The notes below the pieces were generated by a model. The model was not told the DNA's origin. It searched no databases and saw only the letters and a list, made by a program, of their open reading frames with translations. 25,951 bases of DNA from CBDCFL01 sp050300875 (GTDB lineage Bacteria; Pseudomonadota; Alphaproteobacteria; Rhodobacterales; Rhodobacteraceae). Position numbers and translations under genes: made by a program. Position 1 is the stretch's first letter; every line of letters starts with the position of its first letter. The stretch covers positions 1 through 25,951 of the forward strand of contig JBNKYL010000080.1 of the NCBI GenBank assembly GCA_050300875.1. Reading direction: 5' to 3'. This document shows positions 1-7,211 of this stretch, one piece after another.

Positions 1-1307
1 CCTTCGTAGATCATGGTGATCCGCGCATCACGGGCGAACTGGCTCATGCCATGTTCTTCTATGTAGCCATGCCCGCCATAGACCTGCTGAGCGGCCACGG
101 CCATTTCAAACCCCTTGTCTGTCAGGAAGCCCTTGATGACCGGGGTCAGCAGCGAAATCATGCCTTCGGCATCCGCGTCGCCTTTGCGATGGCCCGCGTC
201 GATCATCGAGGCGCCCCACAGGGTGAAAGCCCGCGCGCCTTCGACGAAACTTTTCTGATCCATCAGGTTGCGGCGAATGTCGGGATGCACGATCAGCGGA
301 TCGGCCGGGCCGTCGGGGTTCTTCACACCCGTCACATCCCGCCCCTGCAAACGGTCCTTGGCATAGGCCAGGGCGTTTTCATAGGCAGCGGCAGCTTGTG
401 CATAGCCTTGCAGCCCGACACCCAGCCGCGCCTCGTTCATCATCGTGAACATCGCCCGCATACCCTTGTGCAAATCGCCCAACAGCCAGCCCTTGGCCTC
501 GTCGTAGTTCATCACGCAGGTGGCATTGCCGTGGATGCCCATCTTTTCTTCGATATTGCCGACGCTTACGCCGTTGCGCGCGCCCAGCGAACCATCTTCG
601 TTCACCAGGAATTTCGGCACGATGAACAGGCTGATCCCCTTGGTGCCTTCGCCGCCGCCCGGTGCCTTGGCCAGCACCAGGTGGATGATATTGTCCGACA
701 TGTCGTGATCGCCGGCGGAAATGAAGATCTTCTGCCCCGAAATCAGGTACGACCCGTCGTCCTGCGGTTCAGCCTTGGTCCGCATCAGGCCCAGGTCGGT
801 GCCGCAATGCGGTTCGGTCAGGTTCATGGTGCCGGTCCAGTCCATCGAGACCATGTTCGGCAAATAGGTGTTTTTCTGGTCCTCAGTGCCATGCGCCAGG
901 ATCGCGCTGATCGCACCATGGGTCAGGCCCTGATACATGTTGACCGCCATATTGGCGGACACGAACATTTCGCCCACGGCCGTGCCCATGACATAGGGCA
1001 GGTTCTGACCGCCAAATTCCTCGGGCAGGTCCAAACCGTTCCAGCCGCCTTCTTTCATCTGATCGAACGCATCCTTGAACCCGGTTGGTGTGCGGACCAC
1101 ACCGTTTTCCAGTGTGCAGCCTTCGGCATCGCCAACCGCATTCAGCGGCGCCAGAACGCCCGATGCCAGTTTGCCGGCCTCTTCCAGGATAGCGCTGGTG
1201 AAATCGGCCTCCAGATCGGCGTAACCAGGAATGTCGGATGTCGAAATGCCAAGCACGTCGTGCAGGACGAAATTCATGTCTTTGACAGGGGCGGTATAAA
1301 TGGTCAT
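1..1307 (-). CDS. Acyl-CoA dehydrogenase, DmdC-type (3' end outside window)
   Basis: FAD-dependent acyl-CoA dehydrogenase that would introduce the alpha-beta double bond in an acyl-CoA during beta-oxidation or a related route. The visible 435 residues begin MTIYTAPVKDMNFVLHDVLG, the N-terminal extension typical of the roughly 590-residue subfamily that includes 3-methylmercaptopropionyl-CoA dehydrogenase (DmdC). Further in are TEPHCGTDLGLMRTKA (middle domain), KIFISAGDHD, and GGHGYIEEHGMSQFARDARI. The window ends within ITMIYEG, whose Glu matches the catalytic base of medium-chain acyl-CoA dehydrogenase. The ATG at 1307 has AGGAAAG upstream. The MerR gene ends 23 bases before it on the same strand, so the two are probably one operon. 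Substrate (fatty acyl-CoA or the DMSP product MMPA-CoA) cannot be decided from sequence. The rest of the gene, including any C-terminal domain, is not visible. Confidence 0.93.
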   Translation of the reverse strand, partial: MTIYTAPVKDMNFVLHDVLGISTSDIPGYADLEADFTSAILEEAGKLASGVLAPLNAVGDAEGCTLENGVVRTPTGFKDAFDQMKEGGWNGLDLPEEFGGQNLPYVMGTAVGEMFVSANMAVNMYQGLTHGAISAILAHGTEDQKNTYLPNMVSMDWTGTMNLTEPHCGTDLGLMRTKAEPQDDGSYLISGQKIFISAGDHDMSDNIIHLVLAKAPGGGEGTKGISLFIVPKFLVNEDGSLGARNGVSVGNIEEKMGIHGNATCVMNYDEAKGWLLGDLHKGMRAMFTMMNEARLGVGLQGYAQAAAAYENALAYAKDRLQGRDVTGVKNPDGPADPLIVHPDIRRNLMDQKSFVEGARAFTLWGASMIDAGHRKGDADAEGMISLLTPVIKGFLTDKGFEMAVAAQQVYGGHGYIEEHGMSQFARDARITMIYE

Positions 1308-1330
1308 GGGTTTACTCTTTCCTGTTCACG

Positions 1331-1732
1331 TCAGCCGGCGTTTTTCATGCGGGTCTGGACGATCAGTTCCTGTCCCCAGTTGAGGTATTCTTTCAATTCC
1401 TCGATGGTTTCCGTCAGCTCGTCGCGCTGTTCTTCCAGTGCGCGCAACCGTTCCTGACCCAGCTCATAGGATTTCTCCATCTGGGTCAGCGCCTGGTCGC
1501 CCAGATCGTACAGGTCCAGGATCTGGCGGATGATTTCCAGCGAACAGCCGAATTTCTTGCCGCGCAGGATCAGTTTCAACCGCGCGCGTTCGCGTTTGTT
1601 GTATAGACGCTTCTGCCCGATCCGCTCCGGCGACAGCAGTTCCTTGGCTTCATAAAACCGCAAGGTTCGCGGCGTGACATCGAACATCTCGCACATTTGG
1701 CGGATGGTCATAGGGCTTTCATTTATACTCAT
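1331..1732 (-). CDS. MerR-family transcriptional regulator (proximal to acyl-CoA dehydrogenase)
   Basis: A 133-residue DNA-binding regulator. Residues 8-75 form the MerR winged helix-turn-helix (MTIRQMCEMFDVTPRTLRFYE, then KRLYNKRERARLKLILRGKKFGCSLEIIRQIL). Residues 80-125 form the usual antiparallel dimerisation coiled coil (ALTQMEKSYELGQERLRALE). No metal-binding Cys cluster is visible. The short effector region and the downstream acyl-CoA dehydrogenase suggest an acyl-CoA-responsive regulator like LiuR, which is inference. The ATG at 1732 is taken, with GGA just upstream; the ATG at codon 8 is an alternative. The upstream gap carries two palindromes likely to be its operators. It is a close paralogue of the next gene upstream. 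Confidence 0.93.
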   Translation of the reverse strand: MSINESPMTIRQMCEMFDVTPRTLRFYEAKELLSPERIGQKRLYNKRERARLKLILRGKKFGCSLEIIRQILDLYDLGDQALTQMEKSYELGQERLRALEEQRDELTETIEELKEYLNWGQELIVQTRMKNAG

Positions 1733-1796
1733 GAATCCGAATCCGAACTAAAGATTGCGGCTAGATGATGCCGCGCATGGGTTGACGCAAGTTTAG

Positions 1797-1812
1797 TTTA
1801 CGTAAACGTCAA
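1797..1812. promoter_or_regulatory. Candidate MerR (LiuR-like) operator
   Basis: The 16-base sequence TTTACGTAAACGTCAA has half-sites TTTACGT and ACGTCAA (reverse complement TTGACGT) around AA. It contains the perfect 12-base palindrome GTTTACGTAAAC at 1796-1807. As I remember it, the ACGT-half-site pattern matches motifs reported for LiuR-type MerR regulators of branched-chain and fatty acid catabolism. It lies in the gap upstream of the MerR gene that precedes the acyl-CoA dehydrogenase. Binding is inferred, not shown. Confidence 0.6.
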
Positions 1813-1829
1813 TGTGACGTTGCGTCACA
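1813..1829. promoter_or_regulatory. Second candidate operator palindrome
   Basis: TGTGACGTTGCGTCACA is a perfect 7-base inverted repeat around TTG, directly abutting the preceding palindrome. AACGTCA at 1805-1811 and TGACGTT at 1815-1821 form a further repeat bridging the two, and TGACGCAA at 1783-1790 is repeated inverted at 1820-1827. The cluster lies between two paralogous MerR genes, so it could bind either or both. Confidence 0.45.
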
Positions 1830-1842
1830 AATCGGGCCGGAC

Positions 1843-2220
1843 TCAATCCGTCGGCCAGCTTCGGTTTTTCAGTACGTAGCCGCGCAAGTCCTGCAATTCT
1901 GAAATGGTCGCGTTCAGGTCGTCACGTTGTTTGACCAGCTCGCCCAACTGGCGTTCGGCCGCGTCCAGCCAGATATCCATTTGCTGCTTTGTGCCTTGTT
2001 CTTCGTAGATGGCCAGCCACTGGCGAATTTCTTCCAGCGAAAATCCGAACCGCTTGGCCCGAAGGATCAGCTTCATGCGCACGATCTCGCGGGCTCCGAA
2101 ATATCGCGTGCGGCCCTCGCGGTCGGGGGCCAGCAGTTCGATATACTCGTAGTAACGCAGCGTCCGCGGCGTCACGTCGAAACGTTCGCACATTTCCTTG
2201 AAAGAAAGACGGTCATCCAT
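1843..2220 (-). CDS. MerR-family transcriptional regulator (distal copy)
   Basis: A 125-residue MerR regulator. The HTH lies at residues 5-75 (LSFKEMCERFDVTPRTLRYYE, then TRYFGAREIVRMKLILRAKRFGFSLEEIRQWLAIY) and the coiled coil at about 80-118 (QQMDIWLDAAERQLGELVKQRDDLN). The recognition region FDVTPRTLRxYE is the same as in the neighbouring paralogue, so the two may share operators or have arisen by duplication. No metal-binding Cys residues are seen. The ATG at 2220 has no strong Shine-Dalgarno. It is 110 bases upstream of the other MerR gene on the same strand. The effector is unknown; a fatty-acid or branched-chain catabolism role is inferred from context. Confidence 0.92.
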   Translation of the reverse strand: MDDRLSFKEMCERFDVTPRTLRYYEYIELLAPDREGRTRYFGAREIVRMKLILRAKRFGFSLEEIRQWLAIYEEQGTKQQMDIWLDAAERQLGELVKQRDDLNATISELQDLRGYVLKNRSWPTD

Positions 2221-2321
2221 GTGGTTCGGGATCGCTGCCTAAATTGCCCAAGGGCCGTTCAGGCGAAAGATACAAGACTTGGTCCCAGACTCAATCTATT
2301 TGGCGGCTTTGCCCCGCGGGG

Positions 2322-3464
2322 TCAGTTCATAAAGCCAGGCGCCAGGAAATAGAAGCCATAGGCCACGATCAGGGCCGGGATGGCCGAATAGACCGTCGCC
2401 AGAACCGCCGCGCGGGGGTTCAGGGCGATCGCCGGGAACAGCGCGTCGCCGTCATTGCTGATCGCGTTGCCGATCAAGGCGGCAAACGGCACCAGCCCAT
2501 TGATGTAAAGCGTCGTGACCAGCACTTGTGGCCCGCAACCCGGGATAAACCCGATGCCGATGGCAATCAGCGGCAAAACAGGGGCAATTGAACTGAACCA
2601 AGTCGCCAGATCCAGCCCGGCATAAGCCGCAGCATAGTCATAGGCCAGATAGGCCCCGATCACCCAGACCGAGATAAATGCGGTTTCCTCCGCTGCCCGC
2701 GTCAGCGGGTGGTCATCCGGATGTGTCATCGCGTGCAACGGCGAGGTCGCCCAGATAAACAGCCCGACGACAGTGCCAACCATCGCGATCGCAACGACCG
2801 GCACGCCCAGGACATGGGTCATGTCGGTCTGCGCCAGCTGCGCCGAACCGACAATCAGCCCCGGCGCGGCAGCGGCCAGATACAGGATGTCGCGTGCGCG
2901 GATTTGGCCGATCCGGGGCGCGATCTCGCACGACCCGCCGCCGGGTGCGGCGGCGGCCGGCGCGCCAATCCAGTCGATGATCCAACCCGACAGGATGCCC
3001 ACGGCAAAGGAAAGCGGCAGGATGACCACGGCCGCGTCGGGCCGCGTTGCAATCAGCAGAAACGCTGCATCGCCCATGGTTGCGGTCAGGGTGGCGACGA
3101 CGGCCCCAAAACTCACATGGCCCGACGAATAGGCCGCGACGACAACCACCGCGCCGCCACACCCCGGTGTCGCGCCCAAAAGTGCAGCCAGCGGCACCTG
3201 CGCCGCGCGGGCATTTTGCAGCGCAGTTCCGATATTGAACCGGAACAGCCGTTCAGCACCGTAGAAAAGCAGCAGGGTCGCGGCCACAAAGACCGACACC
3301 TGCACGAACGCATCCGTCATCAGCGAACGCGTCAACTCGCCCAGTGATCCGGGCATCACGGCTAAAAACAGAAGCCCCAGTGCGACGGCGACCCGACGCG
3401 GGCGAATGGGCATGTGCCAGAAACTGGCCGTCAGGGAAGGGGAGGTGTCCGGAGCTGATGTCAT
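2322..3464 (-). CDS. Predicted 10-TM heavy-metal/manganese transporter (ArsP_2/MntX-like)
   Basis: A 380-residue multi-spanning inner-membrane protein with very hydrophobic segments. It contains two matching halves. GATPGCGGAVVVVAAY (PGCG at residues 100-103), followed by SFGAVVATLTATMGDAAFLLIA, is echoed by GFIPGCGPQVLVTTLY (PGCG at 308-311), followed by PFAALIGNAISNDGDALFPAIA. This duplicated PGCG...GDA pattern fits the family called putative manganese transporter or 10-TM heavy-metal exporter. The ATG at 3464 (MTSAPDTSPS) is preferred over one at 3497 because AGGA lies just before it and the earlier start would fall in the regulatory palindrome. Transport of Mn2+ is inferred from the upstream Fur/Mur-like site and family naming; arsenical or other metal transport is an alternative. 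Confidence 0.8.
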   Translation of the reverse strand: MTSAPDTSPSLTASFWHMPIRPRRVAVALGLLFLAVMPGSLGELTRSLMTDAFVQVSVFVAATLLLFYGAERLFRFNIGTALQNARAAQVPLAALLGATPGCGGAVVVVAAYSSGHVSFGAVVATLTATMGDAAFLLIATRPDAAVVILPLSFAVGILSGWIIDWIGAPAAAAPGGGSCEIAPRIGQIRARDILYLAAAAPGLIVGSAQLAQTDMTHVLGVPVVAIAMVGTVVGLFIWATSPLHAMTHPDDHPLTRAAEETAFISVWVIGAYLAYDYAAAYAGLDLATWFSSIAPVLPLIAIGIGFIPGCGPQVLVTTLYINGLVPFAALIGNAISNDGDALFPAIALNPRAAVLATVYSAIPALIVAYGFYFLAPGFMN

Positions 3465-3474
3465 TTTCCTGCAC

Positions 3475-3497
3475 TTGCGAATAATTCTCAACTGCAA
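3475..3497. promoter_or_regulatory. Candidate Fur/Mur-family operator upstream of the metal transporter
   Basis: A 23-base imperfect palindrome with ends TTGC and GCAA, an AT-rich centre (AATAATTCTCAAC) and dyad symmetry. It lies 10 bases upstream of the transporter start and 62 bases upstream of the divergent thioesterase. Alphaproteobacterial Mur/Fur sites have TGC...GCA ends of this kind. Binding of a manganese-sensing Mur is inferred. Confidence 0.5.
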
Positions 3498-3559
3498 TAG
3501 TTAGCACTTGCAGCCGCAAAATCAAGCCTCTTTAAGTTGGGCAACGAAACGGAGCGCCC

Positions 3560-3985
3560 ATGGCAGACAAATCCCTTGAAAACGCAAATGCATTCGTGTC
3601 GGCGATCCCACACAGCAATAAGCTGGGGATGAAGGTGACGCATGTCGGCGAGGGCGTGGCGGAAATGACCATGCCCTATGATTCCCGTCTTGTGGGCGAC
3701 CCCGAAAGCGGCGTGATCCACGGCGGCGCAGTGTCTGCGCTGATGGATACCTGCGGCGGAACAGCGATGATGGCGCATCCGCGCGCGGGCAGCGGTACGG
3801 CGACATTGGGCCTGCGCATCGATTACATGCGTTCGGCCACGCCCGGCCAGGCCATCGTCGCCATGGCCGAATGCTACCACATGACCCGTTCCGTGGGCTT
3901 CGTGCGCGCCACCGCCTGGGACGACAATCGCGACACACCCGTGGCCACGGCCACCGGCACCTTTACGGTGGAGCGTAAATCATGA
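3560..3985 (+). CDS. PaaI-family hotdog thioesterase (Asp type)
   Basis: A 141-residue single hotdog-fold protein, predicted to hydrolyse acyl- or aryl-CoA thioesters in the cytoplasm. The signature is GVIHGGAVSALMDTCGG at about residues 52-68. HGG is followed nine residues after His by Asp, the position of the catalytic Asp in E. coli PaaI. The later strand TLGLRIDYMRSATPGQ and the C-terminal ATATGTFTVER complete the fold. GGAG precedes the ATG at 3560. Its TGA overlaps the next start as ATGA, so translation of the second thioesterase is probably coupled. The natural substrate is unknown. Confidence 0.9.
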   Translation: MADKSLENANAFVSAIPHSNKLGMKVTHVGEGVAEMTMPYDSRLVGDPESGVIHGGAVSALMDTCGGTAMMAHPRAGSGTATLGLRIDYMRSATPGQAIVAMAECYHMTRSVGFVRATAWDDNRDTPVATATGTFTVERKS

Positions 3986-4494
3986 CGCGGCCCAGACCCG
4001 AACCCATGCAGCAGGTCAAAGGCCGGCGCGACGCCGCCCTGTCGCTGCTGGTGGGCGCCGTGCCCTACGCGGAGTTTCTGGGTGTCAGTTTCGACCGTCG
4101 CGGTGACGAGCTGACCGCTGTACTGAACTACACCGACGATCTGATCGGCAACCCGATGCTGCCTGCCCTGCATGGCGGCGCGACGGCGGCATTCATGGAA
4201 ATGACTGCAATCATCGAACTGGCCTGGGCCGGGCTTTGGGACCAAATGGAATCGGGTCGGCTCGACCCGCAGACACTGGACCCCACCAGCCTGCCACGCC
4301 TGCCGAAGACCATTGATTTTACGGTGGACTACCTGCGCACCGGCCTTCCGCGCGACGCCTACGCGCGGGCACGGATCAACCGGTCTGGCCGACGTTACGC
4401 CTCGGTGATCGTCGAAGCCTGGCAGGACAATCGCGCCCGCCCCTTCGCCCATGCCGCAGGCCACTTCCTGGTGCCCGAACGCGATGAACGATAA
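3982..4494 (+). CDS. PaaI-family hotdog thioesterase (Glu type)
   Basis: A 170-residue hotdog thioesterase paralogue of the preceding gene. The motif is LPALHGGATAAFMEMTAIIEL, in which Glu occupies the place of the Asp in the first protein. Glu at this helix position is the catalytic residue in Arthrobacter-type 4-hydroxybenzoyl-CoA thioesterase. An extra segment of about 25 residues (WDQMESGRLDPQTLDPTS) precedes the strand KTIDFTVDYLRTG. It overlaps the upstream gene by ATGA and the downstream MATE gene by 11 bases. The two hotdog proteins might form a mixed oligomer or act on different CoA esters; this is inference. Confidence 0.88.
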   Translation: MTRPRPEPMQQVKGRRDAALSLLVGAVPYAEFLGVSFDRRGDELTAVLNYTDDLIGNPMLPALHGGATAAFMEMTAIIELAWAGLWDQMESGRLDPQTLDPTSLPRLPKTIDFTVDYLRTGLPRDAYARARINRSGRRYASVIVEAWQDNRARPFAHAAGHFLVPERDER

Positions 4495-5812
4495 CGCGCA
4501 AGTTCTGACCCACCGCAGGGTTCTGAACATTGCCATTCCAATCGTCCTGTCCAATGCGACCGTGCCGATCCTGGGTGCGGTCGATACCGGTGTGGTCGGG
4601 CAGTTGGGCAGCGCCGCCCCCATCGGTGCGGTGGGTATCGGTGCGGTCGTGCTATCCGCGCTGTACTGGATTTTCGGTTTCCTGCGCATGGGTACGACGG
4701 GGCTGGTGGCGCAAGCTCGCGGGGCCCGTGACGACAGCGAAACCGGTGCCCTGCTGATGCGCGCCTTGATGATTGGCGCGGCGGGCGGCGCGATCATCAT
4801 CATCGGACAGGTGGCCCTGTTCTGGGCTGCCTTCAAACTTGCCCCGGCCTCGGACGAGGTCGAAACACTCGCCCGGTCCTATCTGGCCATCCGCGTCTGG
4901 GGCGCGCCCGCCACCATCGCGCTTTATGCCGTCACCGGCTGGCTCATTGCAACCGAACGCACGCGCGGGGTGCTGGTGCTGCAACTGTGGATGAACAGTC
5001 TGAACATCGGGCTGGACCTGTGGTTCGTGCTGGGGCTCGGCTGGGGTGTCGAAGGTGTGGCGGTTGCCACGCTGATCGCGGAATGGACTGGCCTCGCGCT
5101 GGGCCTCTGGCTTTGCCGCGTGGCCTTTGCTGGCGATATGTGGCGCGACTGGGCGCGCATCTTCGACCGCGCAAAAATCCGCCGCATGACGTTGGTCAAT
5201 TCCGACATCATGGTGCGATCCGTCATCCTGCAGGCGGCGTTCACGACCTTCCTGTTCCTCGGCGCGCAGTTCGGCGACGTCACGCTGGCCGCCAATCAGG
5301 TCATCCTTCAATTCCTGCAAATCACCGCCTTCGCTCTGGACGGTTTCGCATTCGCTGCCGAGGCACTGGTCGGTGCCGCGCTGGGTGCGCGCAACCGGCA
5401 GGCCCTGCGCCGCGCGGCGATCCTGACATCGCAATGGGGCGTTGGCATTTCAGTGCCGATGGCGTTGTTCTTCTGGTTCGCCGGGCCTTCGCTGATCGAC
5501 CTGATGGCCACCTCTCAGCCGGTGCGCGACACCGCCCGCACCTACTTGCCCTGGGTCGCCGCCGCACCGCTGATCGGCATAGCCTCCTGGATGCTTGACG
5601 GCATCTTCATTGGCGCCACCCGGACCCGCGACATGCGTGTGGCCATGATCGTGTCGGGTCTCGTCTATATCGGCGCGTTGCTCATATTGGTCGCCCCCTA
5701 CGAAAACCACGGTCTGTGGCTGTCGCTGATGATCCTGAACATCACCCGCGCGTTGACGCTGTTCTATTTCTATCCGGGGCTTGAGGCTGAGGCAGACAGC
5801 CCCAAAACCTAG
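4484..5812 (+). CDS. MATE-family efflux transporter (DinF-like)
   Basis: A 442-residue, 12-TM inner-membrane exporter that uses a Na+ or H+ gradient to expel organic cations or metabolites. The N-terminal lobe has LNIAIPIVLSNATVPILGAVDTGVVGQLG and GFLRMGTTGLVAQARGARDD, the MatE signature of the DinF branch. The second lobe has DIMVRSVILQAAFTTFLFLG and LDGFAFAAEALVGAALGARN. The ATG at 4484 (MNDNAQVLTHRRVLNIAIP) is chosen over an ATG at 4451, which would add unrelated residues inside the thioesterase. The stop shares the bases CTAG with the stop of the convergent ArsC-like gene. The substrate is not identifiable. Confidence 0.92.
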   Translation: MNDNAQVLTHRRVLNIAIPIVLSNATVPILGAVDTGVVGQLGSAAPIGAVGIGAVVLSALYWIFGFLRMGTTGLVAQARGARDDSETGALLMRALMIGAAGGAIIIIGQVALFWAAFKLAPASDEVETLARSYLAIRVWGAPATIALYAVTGWLIATERTRGVLVLQLWMNSLNIGLDLWFVLGLGWGVEGVAVATLIAEWTGLALGLWLCRVAFAGDMWRDWARIFDRAKIRRMTLVNSDIMVRSVILQAAFTTFLFLGAQFGDVTLAANQVILQFLQITAFALDGFAFAAEALVGAALGARNRQALRRAAILTSQWGVGISVPMALFFWFAGPSLIDLMATSQPVRDTARTYLPWVAAAPLIGIASWMLDGIFIGATRTRDMRVAMIVSGLVYIGALLILVAPYENHGLWLSLMILNITRALTLFYFYPGLEAEADSPKT

Positions 5813-6159
5813 CCGATCAGATCAAGAACAGCCTCAGGCGGCCGCCCCAAAGCCGCCTTGCCACCCGTCAGCACCAAGGGACGTTCGATCAGGATCGGAT
5901 TGGCTGCCATCGCGGTGATCAGAACCTCGTCCGGGTCATCCTTTGACAGGCCTAATTCCTTGAAAATCTTTTCACCCGTCCGCACCAACTCGATGGCAGG
6001 CAGTCCGGCAGCGAAAAGGGCGGATTTGATCTCGTCCACGCTTGGACGGTCGGTCAGATAAAGCCGTATCTCAGGCTTCACCCCTTTTTCTTCCAGCAAG
6101 GCCAACGTCTGCCGGGACTTGCTGCATCGCGGGTTATGCCAGATCGTGACATCCATCAT
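5809..6159 (-). CDS. arsC: ArsC-family reductase (glutaredoxin-dependent arsenate reductase type)
   Basis: A 116-residue thioredoxin-fold protein. The catalytic Cys is in HNPRCSKSRQT at residues 8-18. The Arg residues that stabilise the arseno intermediate in plasmid R773 ArsC have counterparts in LVRTGEKIFKELGL, NPILIERPLV and GRPPEAV. The full active site suggests real arsenate reductase capacity using glutathione and glutaredoxin. However, no arsR, arsB or acr3 is nearby, and the gene follows pyrD with an ATGA overlap, so a housekeeping Spx/YffB-like role is possible. Starts at 6159 and 6156 are both possible; the first makes the overlap. Confidence 0.88.
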   Translation of the reverse strand: MMDVTIWHNPRCSKSRQTLALLEEKGVKPEIRLYLTDRPSVDEIKSALFAAGLPAIELVRTGEKIFKELGLSKDDPDEVLITAMAANPILIERPLVLTGGKAALGRPPEAVLDLIG

Positions 6160-7211
6160 TTCGCCCTTTCTTCGGCATCCACGCCAACCAGTTCCGCAAC
6201 ATTGCCGATGCCGTCCTGTTCCAACAGTCGATCCATATCCCGCGCGATACGTGCGGCCAGTGACAACCCGTCATAGACCATCGCGGTATAAAGCTGCACG
6301 GCGCTCGCCCCGGCACGTATCTTGACCAACGCATCGCTCGCTGAAGTCACGCCACCGACCCCGATCAACGGGATGCGTCCACGCGTGGACAGGTAAAGCC
6401 GCGCCAGAACCCGCGTCGATTTTTCGAACAACGGAGCGCCGGACAAACCACCTGATTCACCCGCATGCGGGCTGGTCAAACGGTCACGCGACAAGGTCGT
6501 GTTCGTGGCAATGATCGCATCCAGACCTGCGGCGATGGCGGTTTCGCCAATCGCGGCGATCTCGTCATCCGACAGATCCGGCGCGATCTTCAGGAAAACC
6601 GGGATAGGACGAGCCAGTTCGTCCCTCGCCCGCATGACGCCGGCCAACAGCGCCGCCAAGGCTTCCGTCCCTTGCAGGTCGCGCAGTTTTTCGGTGTTGG
6701 GGGACGACACGTTGACGGTGACAAAATCCACATGCGGACCCGCCACCCGCAACACTTGCGCGAAATCGGCGGCCCGGTCGGCGCTGTCCTTGTTGGCGCC
6801 AAGGTTCAGGCCGATGGGCACCGGGTGTCCTAGCTTGGACAGGCGTTCGGAAATGGTGGCAACCCCGTCATTGTTGAACCCGAACCGGTTGATGGCAGCA
6901 CGGTCTTCGGTCAAGCGAAACAACCGTGGCTTGGGATTTCCGGGTTGTGGACGGGGTGTCGCGGCGCCCACCTCAACAAAGCCGAAACCGGCGCGGGTCA
7001 GCGGCCCGGTGGCTGTTGCGTTCTTGTCAAAACCAGCCGCCAGCCCGACGGGGTTGGGCAGGTCAAGACCGGCAAGTGTGGTGCGCAGGCGCGGCGACGT
7101 GACCGGGCCGGGCAGGGGCACCAGCCCCGACCGCAACGCGCGGATGGCCATGCCATGCGCGGCCTCGGGGTCCATGCGGCGCAGAACCGCCAGCCCCAGC
7201 TTTTCGATCAT
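6156..7211 (-). CDS. pyrD: Dihydroorotate dehydrogenase, quinone-dependent (class 2)
   Basis: A 351-residue FMN enzyme of the inner-membrane face. It oxidises dihydroorotate to orotate in pyrimidine synthesis and passes electrons to quinone. It has the class-2 N-terminal helix (MIEKLGLAVLRRMDPEAAHG), PVGLAAGFDKNATATGP, NRFGFNNDG, VTVNVSSPNTEKLRDLQG with the class-2 catalytic Ser, ATNTTLSRD, and the FMN phosphate-binding GVGGVTSASDALVKIRAGASA. The ATG at 7211 is selected because the residues from it match the family start; upstream in-frame codons are not conserved in character. It overlaps DUF952 by 4 bases upstream and the ArsC-like gene by 4 bases downstream. Confidence 0.97.
   Translation of the reverse strand: MIEKLGLAVLRRMDPEAAHGMAIRALRSGLVPLPGPVTSPRLRTTLAGLDLPNPVGLAAGFDKNATATGPLTRAGFGFVEVGAATPRPQPGNPKPRLFRLTEDRAAINRFGFNNDGVATISERLSKLGHPVPIGLNLGANKDSADRAADFAQVLRVAGPHVDFVTVNVSSPNTEKLRDLQGTEALAALLAGVMRARDELARPIPVFLKIAPDLSDDEIAAIGETAIAAGLDAIIATNTTLSRDRLTSPHAGESGGLSGAPLFEKSTRVLARLYLSTRGRIPLIGVGGVTSASDALVKIRAGASAVQLYTAMVYDGLSLAARIARDMDRLLEQDGIGNVAELVGVDAEERAK

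Noticed and set aside
51..1457. A 468-codon plus-strand frame opposite the acyl-CoA dehydrogenase
   Set aside because: The minus strand reads as a clear acyl-CoA dehydrogenase from 1307 to the window edge. The plus frame is a shadow and also runs into the MerR gene.
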